In this document: positions 1-5,275 of the stretch, in pieces
Layout: each line of letters begins with the position of its first letter
Numbering within the stretch: the stretch's first letter is position 1
NCBI GenBank assembly: GCA_005793025.1
Contig: SXQI01000119.1
Coordinates: 1 to 5,275 of the forward strand
From: Verrucomicrobiales bacterium
GTDB taxonomy: Bacteria; Verrucomicrobiota; Verrucomicrobiia; Limisphaerales; SXQI01
Direction: 5' to 3'
Length of the DNA: 5,275 nucleotides
The notes under the pieces: model-generated
Seen by the model: the letters and a program-made list of their open reading frames with translations, nothing else
Databases searched by the model: none
Told to the model about the DNA's origin: nothing
Translations under genes and position numbers: made by a program

Positions 1-7
1 ATGCTGA

Positions 8-20
8 ACCCTGTTAGGGT
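8..20. other. Short inverted repeat upstream of tRNA-Leu
   Basis: ACCCT at 8-12 can pair with AGGGT at 16-20 across a 3-base loop. The following bases (GCGTTTCTT) hold only a weak T-rich stretch. It may be the remnant of a terminator for a gene to the left, but the stem is short and it may be chance. The rest of 1-39 shows no gene and no clear promoter. Confidence 0.25.
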
Positions 21-39
21 GCGTTTCTTCGGTGCAATC

Positions 40-123
40 GCGCGAGTGGTGAAATGGCAGACACGCCAGACTTAGGATCTGGTCCCGTAAGGGGTGGAGG
101 TTCAAGTCCTCTCTCGCGCACCA
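40..123 (+). tRNA. tRNA-Leu, anticodon UAG, with encoded CCA
   Basis: The stretch folds into a complete class II tRNA. The acceptor stem pairs GCGCGAG (40-46) with CTCGCGC (113-119). The discriminator base is A120 and CCA is encoded at 121-123. The D stem is GTG/CAC (49-51 with 62-64), and its loop carries the GG pair at 56-57. The anticodon stem CCAGA/TCTGG (66-70 with 78-82) encloses the loop CTTAGGA, so the anticodon is TAG at 73-75. This decodes CUA and, by wobble at U34, other CUN leucine codons. A long variable arm (about 83-95, CCC-GTAA-GGG) and discriminator A are leucine identity features. The T stem GGAGG/CCTCT (96-100 with 108-112) holds the loop TTCAAGT. The gene converges on the large minus-strand gene with only 28 bp between them. 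No clear sigma-70 promoter is visible in the 39 bp upstream. Confidence 0.97.
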
Positions 124-151
124 CCTCATCCTTTCGATCCCAACTCAGGGG

Positions 152-3100
152 TCATTTGACTGCTCGAAAAAACTGCGGCCACTGATTGGTCAACGACAAG
201 ATCATCTGGGTTTTTCCATTCGGGAAATCTACCGGTCCAGTTACTCGTTGCCATCCGCCAGTCTGCAAATTCGTTGTCGTCTGGAGTTGATACCCTCGGT
301 TCGTGCTCGACCAGAGAATTTCATACCGATCCCCCGGAACACCATTGTTGAGCAACCGCCTGATCTGCAGGCTGGGAGCCTTGCCGGGATCGGTTCCTAG
401 CAGTCGCACATTATCCAACCCGGTCTCCACCAGCTCGTTGATGAACTGCCCACGGATTCGGAAGGCTTTAAGATTGGCTAACACACCCGCCAAATCGCCC
501 GATGTCGCTGCGGCTTGTGTCGCCTCGATACTCCAACCAGCGTTGGTATCAACGAGCACTCGGTAATGGCTCCAGTCAGTTCCGGGCAGTTTGTTTAGGG
601 TGTAATTCAACGTCTTGTCGCTCCCAATCAGGAGGAGATCGACACCGCGCGTCCCTGTAGCTCCCGAATTCTGTTTCAGGTCGAACTCAATGAACCCTTG
701 ATTTAATTCAACCTTATTGCCGAGATACGATGCGGGCGCATCCCAGAACCACGGTTCGTTCCCGAGCCCGGTCGATGCAGCTATCCAACCCTCAGGATTC
801 CCGCCCGACTTCACCCAACGGGGTATTGATGGAGTTCCCGCTTGGCGCGGAAAAACCAGCCATCCCTCCCCGCCGATCAAAAACTGAGACTCTGCAATCG
901 GCAAAAGTTTTGGATTCGGGGGAGTTTCTGGTAGAACAAGTTTCAATAAATGGCTCACCCCATGATCATCTGCCACAGTCACGGAGAGCGTGAATGGACC
1001 GGCCATCTGGTAGAAATGAGCGACTTGGATTCGGGGTTGTGAGAATGCAGTAATAGATTGACTGTCCGAGCCATCACCAAAACCCACCATCCTCGTCCAT
1101 GTGTTGGAACCGGGATCGCTCACTAGAAACTCAGCGAACAATCGAACCCCGTCAAAACTCATCGATTGGGTTGTTACAACAGGAGCAACGTTGGTGACAG
1201 TTACCCAATTCGTTGCTGAACATTGTGAACCTCCTGCCGTGAGGTGGATTGTCACCGGATAGGTTCCATCGTTTTCATACCGGTGCGTTGCAGAAACCGG
1301 ATGAGTGGTCCCGGCGACTGGTACAACCACCGAGCTTCCTCCCCCATCGCCCCATTGGATGCTGACCCCATAGTCTCCGCACAAACGTTCGAAATACTCT
1401 GGAGAGGCAATCGTTAATGCATGAGTGGAGCTCGCTCCCGCCATAATAGCGGTTGGGATCTCCTCCGGTGATCCCTCACGAAGCAGCAAGGTTCGGTAAA
1501 TCAGTTGAGCCTCCCAGCGACGATGCTCCGAACTTTCTAGCAACTGACGTGCCGCTACACTCCGTAACAGACCCGCTGTTAGTTGCGGAACCCACACCTT
1601 TCGTTCCGACTCTGTGATCTCTCGGCCTAGAAGGGCCATGTAAACTGCGTCAACCCAAGCCGTCGGGGTTGAGCCCATGAGATGGTAAAATTCCACGGCT
1701 CCCAACAAATTCGCCTCAAACTCCAACAAGCTAGAATCGTTCGTTTGGGTCAAAGCTGCTTTATCCAGTTCCGCAACAGTGGCCTTGCGTTTCAGATGCT
1801 GTGCATAGAACCCGATCACACGGTGCCGATAATACTCCGGCCCCGCGAGCAGTCCTGTAGGCAGAAAACCGCTTGCAGCCGAGCCGGTGTAAACGGCGAT
1901 CTGCAAGGGAGCTAAGGCCACCGGCAGGCTTTGGCTTGTGAGACGAGTCCAAAACTCCGCCACCACGTCATCCTGCACTATGGCTCCAAACTCTGGGGTT
2001 GCTGCGATGCAAGCCCACAATTGCTCCAACCGTTGTCCCCCAATGAGAGCTGCAACCGCCTCCTTGATCTCCCGATCCGTCCCCTCACGTCTTAACAATA
2101 ATTTATAGCCAGCCTTGGAAACCAATGTGCGACGATCCACTCCTTCGATTATTTTGGCAACATACGTTGCGCGGGTTCCTCCATCGGTCAGCTCTTTCTG
2201 ATAGGTTGTCAAATCCGCAGGAACTGAATTCCGATCCAGCACTCCCCGAATGAACGAGCTGACAAAACCTGAAGGTGTCCCACCCCATCGTGCATACAAC
2301 TCCGTCGAACTCAGAATCATTATTTGCACGTCCTCCAAGGTCGCTCTGTTCGTCCACATCACGCTCAGGCTGTTCATCTCATTCGTTGTCGCCTTACGAC
2401 CTAACCAGAGCGGATAAAACTGGGGAGCTACTTGAAGAAAGAATTCGCTGCTCGCACCCGCAACCCGAAGAGCCAACCCGTGCGCTGGATTGATCCTCAC
2501 TAGATCAGGCAATAATTGCGCTCGCAACATTGCATTCGTGCTTCCCAACAATGCCGCGCCCAACTGATCGCAGAACACTTCCGGCGCACCCCCCAACTTT
2601 TCGTAATACTCATCCGAGGCCAACAAATCCGTCAGAATCTCGTGATAGTTCCATCCCAACTTCTGCCTGACCAACCACCGCGCTAATTCCGGCCCATCCA
2701 CTCCACGCCCAAGGAATTGCTTCGACAACTTGTTCACACGAGCCTTTTGCGACGTGTTCGCGGCTAGCACGGTGGTCACCAATTTGGAAAGATCACCCCC
2801 CGCGTTTAGGTTGTTTGTCCAGAGCCTTCGCAACCCATCGTCCAATGGCACGCCTAGCAACACGTTGGAAAGGTTCGTTAGATAGACGTCTTTTTTTCCT
2901 CCGGTCCGATTGTAATACTCAACCGATCCCAGCAAACGCGTTTGAAGAGACTCCGGAAGTCGCCCTGCATAAAAGTCAGACCGCCACCCGGAAACCTCGT
3001 TCGTCGTCGGCACTCGACCGAGATACGTCTGGTAGTAACTGGGAACCAACACTTTGAAATACGCCTCCGAGCTCAAAACACTCCTCACCACCATTTCCCT

Positions 3101-4609
3101 CGTCCGACTCGAAGATGGAACCGTATCGAGCTCTGCTTGCTTCAGTGGATTGCGGCCCAGCAAATCTTGATGCAACTGCTTTACCACATTAGTGGTGAGG
3201 TAATTGGTTCGTGCCCTTTCCGCATACTCGAATGAACCAAACAAATGCGCCTGCATCTGTGACTCGCTCTGACCCGCAGCCAACAACCCCGCTAGTTCCG
3301 CTACCTGATTGGTCGTTGGAGCTACGACGAATGTTTTTCGGAACAAATCCCTGACATAAGTTTCCCGGTATTCCGTGGTCTGCATCAGCAACCTTGCGTA
3401 ACGCTCCCGCGTCCCACCCGCGTTGAGATGGTTCTGAAGCTCCGTTCTCTCCGCTGCTGTCGGGGTGCGTCCCAATAATCCAAGATAAAGTGACTGGCCC
3501 AACCCATAGACCGAGCCAGACCGAGTAAAATATTCGCTCGAGCCAAGCAGAACCCCTCGCATCGTTTCCAATGCGAATGGAACCCCACATTGGTTGACCC
3601 AAGCATTGGTCTCCGCTGCTGTCGGGGTGCGACCTAGATACATCGCATAATTCAAATTCAATTGAGTGAAGAAAAACTCCTTTCCTTGCATGATGCTATA
3701 CGCACGCCCCGCCCGTCCCAATGACGGATCAAGCGCGAGTAATAACGACGTCGGTCGCCCAACCACCGTCCCGAGCTCTAACGCCGCCGCATCGAGCCAT
3801 CGAGGCAAACTCCCACCAGACCTTTTGTAGAACTCTTCCGAAGCTAGCAACTCCGCCCATAACTCCTCCAGCGGTAGGTTCAAAGTCAGGATCTCCAGAT
3901 AATCTGCGCTCGCTACCCATGGGTCACTCCACGGATGACCGAGGAACCTCACCGCAGCTTGATCCAAAACCCGTTGACGATACTCCGAGGTCTGCTGGAG
4001 TGACCGCACAAAAGCATCCAGTTTTCCCCCTTGATTCAGAAAGGTTTGTAGGTCTGTCCTCTCCGTAGCGGTGGATGGCCGACCCAGAAGATCCGGATAA
4101 ACTGCATTCGCATACGCAGTCGCCGTCGTGCGGTTCACTAAATATTCCGCCGATACGAGAAGCTGGACAATCAACTCATCCCTCGACATCCCCGCAGCCG
4201 ATTGACGCATGATCCACGTTAACTCCGATGCCAGAACATCACGTCTCAAATATTGCTGGTAAACAGCCCTCACCACCGCAGTGCGTGCGGGTATTGAATT
4301 CACTAATGCCAACGCCGCGCCGGCCCTCACTCTCGCCGTGCTCTCCGTCCCCGCCAGAACCACCCGTTCCACCTCCGACGGATCACGGCCCAGTAGATCC
4401 TGAGTCATTCCCGTCAGAAACCTCAACGGCACATCCCCAGAAGCCGGATCCTCCACCTCCGCCACTACGGCGGTTTTCTCAACACCTTCCGAAACTTGCC
4501 ATGGATTCACTGTTAAGGAGATCGCTTGCGTGATCCACCCAACCCCTAACAACACCAACACCGACCAATGAAACGCGTTCACAGAATCGCACTTACTCGG
4601 GTTGGACAT
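152..4609 (-). CDS. Giant secreted repeat protein: DUF4214-like array, two PKD domains, laminin-IV-A-like domain, verrucomicrobial-type C-terminus
   Basis: This 1485-residue protein is probably exported and may act as a cell-surface or matrix protein; no enzyme domain was recognised. The N-terminus has K6 and a hydrophobic stretch at about residues 13-30, with a plausible signal peptidase site after A29-I30-S31. Residues 57-1078 hold about 20 helical repeats of the pattern 'LLGR-PT--E ... G ... LL-S-EYY', resembling DUF4214. PKD-like domains follow at about 1079-1143 (WGDG at 1086-1089, GTYPVTI at 1115-1121) and 1144-1228 (GFGDGSD at 1176-1182). Residues 1242-1404 resemble the laminin IV type A (laminin B) domain, with GNPEGWI, WFWDAPASYLGNK and a closing LANLKAFRIRG...GLDNVRL. 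The C-terminal module (about 1412-1485) has YQLQTTTNL, W1453 and the final FFRAVK. ATG at 4609 is preferred because it gives the signal peptide its positive charge; AAAGG lies unusually close to it, only 2 nt away. GTG at codon 10 is a weaker alternative. The start overlaps the upstream regulator gene by 17 bp, so co-expression is likely. Cysteines are few (six). The precise function is unknown. Confidence 0.93.
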   Translation of the reverse strand: MSNPSKCDSVNAFHWSVLVLLGVGWITQAISLTVNPWQVSEGVEKTAVVAEVEDPASGDVPLRFLTGMTQDLLGRDPSEVERVVLAGTESTARVRAGAALALVNSIPARTAVVRAVYQQYLRRDVLASELTWIMRQSAAGMSRDELIVQLLVSAEYLVNRTTATAYANAVYPDLLGRPSTATERTDLQTFLNQGGKLDAFVRSLQQTSEYRQRVLDQAAVRFLGHPWSDPWVASADYLEILTLNLPLEELWAELLASEEFYKRSGGSLPRWLDAAALELGTVVGRPTSLLLALDPSLGRAGRAYSIMQGKEFFFTQLNLNYAMYLGRTPTAAETNAWVNQCGVPFALETMRGVLLGSSEYFTRSGSVYGLGQSLYLGLLGRTPTAAERTELQNHLNAGGTRERYARLLMQTTEYRETYVRDLFRKTFVVAPTTNQVAELAGLLAAGQSESQMQAHLFGSFEYAERARTNYLTTNVVKQLHQDLLGRNPLKQAELDTVPSSSRTREMVVRSVLSSEAYFKVLVPSYYQTYLGRVPTTNEVSGWRSDFYAGRLPESLQTRLLGSVEYYNRTGGKKDVYLTNLSNVLLGVPLDDGLRRLWTNNLNAGGDLSKLVTTVLAANTSQKARVNKLSKQFLGRGVDGPELARWLVRQKLGWNYHEILTDLLASDEYYEKLGGAPEVFCDQLGAALLGSTNAMLRAQLLPDLVRINPAHGLALRVAGASSEFFLQVAPQFYPLWLGRKATTNEMNSLSVMWTNRATLEDVQIMILSSTELYARWGGTPSGFVSSFIRGVLDRNSVPADLTTYQKELTDGGTRATYVAKIIEGVDRRTLVSKAGYKLLLRREGTDREIKEAVAALIGGQRLEQLWACIAATPEFGAIVQDDVVAEFWTRLTSQSLPVALAPLQIAVYTGSAASGFLPTGLLAGPEYYRHRVIGFYAQHLKRKATVAELDKAALTQTNDSSLLEFEANLLGAVEFYHLMGSTPTAWVDAVYMALLGREITESERKVWVPQLTAGLLRSVAARQLLESSEHRRWEAQLIYRTLLLREGSPEEIPTAIMAGASSTHALTIASPEYFERLCGDYGVSIQWGDGGGSSVVVPVAGTTHPVSATHRYENDGTYPVTIHLTAGGSQCSATNWVTVTNVAPVVTTQSMSFDGVRLFAEFLVSDPGSNTWTRMVGFGDGSDSQSITAFSQPRIQVAHFYQMAGPFTLSVTVADDHGVSHLLKLVLPETPPNPKLLPIAESQFLIGGEGWLVFPRQAGTPSIPRWVKSGGNPEGWIAASTGLGNEPWFWDAPASYLGNKVELNQGFIEFDLKQNSGATGTRGVDLLLIGSDKTLNYTLNKLPGTDWSHYRVLVDTNAGWSIEATQAAATSGDLAGVLANLKAFRIRGQFINELVETGLDNVRLLGTDPGKAPSLQIRRLLNNGVPGDRYEILWSSTNRGYQLQTTTNLQTGGWQRVTGPVDFPNGKTQMILSLTNQWPQFFRAVK
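398..886 (-). other. Laminin IV type A (laminin B)-like domain, encoded segment
   Basis: This segment encodes residues 1242-1404 of the large protein. Family-like features in order are an early GW at 1249-1250, a GNPEGWI motif at 1270-1276, aromatic WFWDAP at 1287-1292 followed by YLGNK, a beta-rich core with FDL at 1309-1311 and DLLLIG at 1324-1329, and the closing VLANLKAFRIRG...GLDNVRLLG. In animals this domain lies within laminins and perlecan. In bacteria, similar domains occur in secreted multidomain proteins, where a role in carbohydrate or surface binding is a reasonable guess but is not shown. The call comes from recognising the motif pattern by eye. Confidence 0.72.
3448..3469. repeat. 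22-bp perfect direct repeat, copy 1
   Basis: This copy is identical to 3610-3631, 162 bp away. It lies inside the large gene and encodes the motif RTPTAAE at residues 381-387, the start of a B unit. The distance is exactly 54 codons, so the two copies sit at equivalent places in neighbouring repeat units. It marks a pair of units that are more alike at the DNA level than the rest of the array. Confidence 0.9.
3610..3631. repeat. 22-bp perfect direct repeat, copy 2
   Basis: This is the partner of the repeat at 3448-3469. It encodes RTPTAAE at residues 327-333, the start of the preceding A unit. The flanks diverge at once on both sides (G instead of C before, A instead of T after), so the exact match is limited to the motif. 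Confidence 0.9.
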
Positions 4610-5246
4610 AACCTTTACTTATCGCGAACCGCACCACCTGCGCCACATTCGCGCACCCCGTCTTCTTCATCACATGCTCCCGGTGTTTCTCAGCGGTGCG
4701 GGTGGACATCCCCAGATCCTCACCGATCGCCTTATTACTTAAACCATTCGCAATGTGAACCAGCACTTCCCGCTCACGTTCCGTCAAATCATTCTGTGCG
4801 GCACCAATCAGGAACAACTCCGACTGAACCAATGCGGGAACAAGGACGTTACTAAAATACAATTCACCCTGATGAATCCTCTCCACCGCATTCGTCATCT
4901 CCTGCGGTGGACTATCCTTCAGCATATAACCACGGCAACCCGCTTTCACCAAACGCCGCACATACTCCGGGTTATCATACATGGAGAGCACCAACACCTT
5001 CACGTGAGGATAATCGACGGCCAGAAGTTCCATCACCTCGATCCCATTCATCTCCGGCATCTTGATGTCCAACAACACCACATCCGGATGCAATTCCTCC
5101 ACCAACGCCAGCAACAAACGGCCATTTTCTGCTTCACCGATAATCTCCACAGGGCCACACTGCGGGAGCAACATTCGTAACCCCTCACGGACCACCGGAT
5201 GATCATCCGCCAAAATGATTCGTATCGCTGGATTCGCTTGCACCAC
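4593..5246 (-). CDS. NarL/FixJ-type response regulator (REC + LuxR-type HTH)
   Basis: This is a two-component transcriptional regulator of 217 residues, normal for the family. The N-terminal receiver domain (about 8-125) has the acidic pair D14/D15, phosphoacceptor D60 within LLDIKMP, switch residue S88, aromatic Y107 and the conserved lysine K110, so it looks fully phosphorylatable. The C-terminal LuxR-type helix-turn-helix (about 153-215) begins LTEREREVL and includes GLSNKAIGEDLGMS and the recognition-helix region TRTAEKHREHVMKKTG. The start used is GTG at 5246, directly followed by a second GTG at 5243. A GGGG run lies immediately upstream, which is a poor ribosome-binding arrangement for the first GTG and only a slightly better one for the second. 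The frame has no stop up to the right edge (5275), so the true start may lie outside the window. The gene overlaps the downstream giant gene by 17 bp. The partner kinase is not visible and could lie upstream, beyond the window. Confidence 0.92.
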   Translation of the reverse strand: MVQANPAIRIILADDHPVVREGLRMLLPQCGPVEIIGEAENGRLLLALVEELHPDVVLLDIKMPEMNGIEVMELLAVDYPHVKVLVLSMYDNPEYVRRLVKAGCRGYMLKDSPPQEMTNAVERIHQGELYFSNVLVPALVQSELFLIGAAQNDLTEREREVLVHIANGLSNKAIGEDLGMSTRTAEKHREHVMKKTGCANVAQVVRFAISKGYVQPE

Positions 5247-5275
5247 CCCCAGAGTGTCACCATTGCCACGAATTC

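Larger units (their letters stand above)
1376..4441 (-). repeat. Protein-level tandem array of alternating A and B DUF4214-like units (period about 307 bp)
   Basis: This part of the large gene encodes residues 57-1078. The landmark motif, LLGR or a variant, falls at residues 72, 120, 174, 222, 324, 378, 427, 483, 529, 584, 632, 687, 735, 790, 838, 938, 993 and 1041. Two further units, near 280 and 890, have lost a clear motif. Type A units usually end in S-EYY-R-GG (for example around 358-365, 562-571 and 665-674). Type B units usually have a glycine-rich turn and end in EYR or similar (for example 185-211 and 390-415). Steps are 54-56 residues from A to B and 46-49 from B to A where both motifs can be read, so an A-B pair spans about 102-103 residues. 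DNA identity between most units is low, so the array is old. The assignment to DUF4214 rests on motif resemblance only. Confidence 0.85.

Noticed and set aside
40..123. tRNA-Leu as attachment site of an integrated element
   Set aside because: No second copy of the tRNA 3' end, no integrase and no mobile gene is seen in the window.
152..376. PEP-CTERM or LPXTG-type sorting signal at the C-terminus of the large protein
   Set aside because: There is no PEP or LPXTG motif followed by a membrane helix and basic tail; the end is a beta-rich module closing in FFRAVK.
3189..3602. Minus-strand open frame of 137 codons within the large gene
   Set aside because: It is out of frame with the repeat protein, has no domain pattern, and overlaps coding sequence with clear periodic repeats.
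3721..4068. Plus-strand open frame of 115 codons
   Set aside because: It is a low-complexity proline, serine and threonine-rich translation antisense to the large gene, with no family resemblance.
1376..4441. CRISPR-like or DNA-level tandem repeat array
   Set aside because: The periodicity is at the protein level; unit DNA sequences are diverged and there are no short identical repeats with spacers.
4755..5180. Plus-strand open frame of 141 codons antisense to the regulator
   Set aside because: It is histidine-rich with no recognisable domain, as expected from reading the complement of the regulator, whose own frame has a clear REC-HTH protein.
5270..5275. EcoRI site GAATTC exactly at the right edge, suggesting a cloned restriction fragment
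   Set aside because: Other GAATTC sites occur inside the window (for example near 666, 2226, 2441 and 4296) and the left edge is not one, so it may be coincidence.

Overview
The window carries three genes: a complete tRNA-Leu gene on the plus strand at the far left, and on the minus strand a response regulator gene (right edge) followed by a very large gene for a secreted repeat protein that fills about 85% of the window. The organism is most likely a member of Verrucomicrobiota or a relative in the PVC group. That is an inference from the large protein, which combines a DUF4214-like repeat array, PKD domains, a laminin-IV-A-like domain and a C-terminal module ending in an FFRAVK tail. Tails of the type 'YQLQ-TTNL--W--V ... 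FFR' are typical of verrucomicrobial exported proteins. No phylogenetic marker in the window settles the question.

Layout from left to right. Positions 1-39 hold no gene, only a short weak hairpin. Positions 40-123 are tRNA-Leu(UAG) with an encoded CCA end. A gap of 28 bp follows (124-151), with no visible terminator. The large gene (152-4609, minus) points towards the tRNA, so the two converge. Its start overlaps by 17 bp the end of the regulator gene (4593-5246, minus). The regulator reading frame stays open to the right window edge, so its true start may lie outside.

The large protein (1485 residues) has a signal peptide and then about 1020 residues of helical repeats. These alternate between two unit types, A and B, with a strikingly constant A-to-A period of 102-103 residues. 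Two PKD-like beta-sandwich domains, a laminin-IV-A-like domain and the C-terminal module follow. This is the build of a long extracellular or surface stalk carrying beta-sandwich binding modules at its C-terminal end. No catalytic domain was recognised.

The regulator is a NarL/FixJ-type protein with an intact phosphorylation site and a LuxR-type helix-turn-helix. Gene overlap and shared orientation suggest co-transcription and possibly translational coupling. A regulator physically linked to one giant exported protein is the most interesting functional hint here. No kinase gene lies inside the window.
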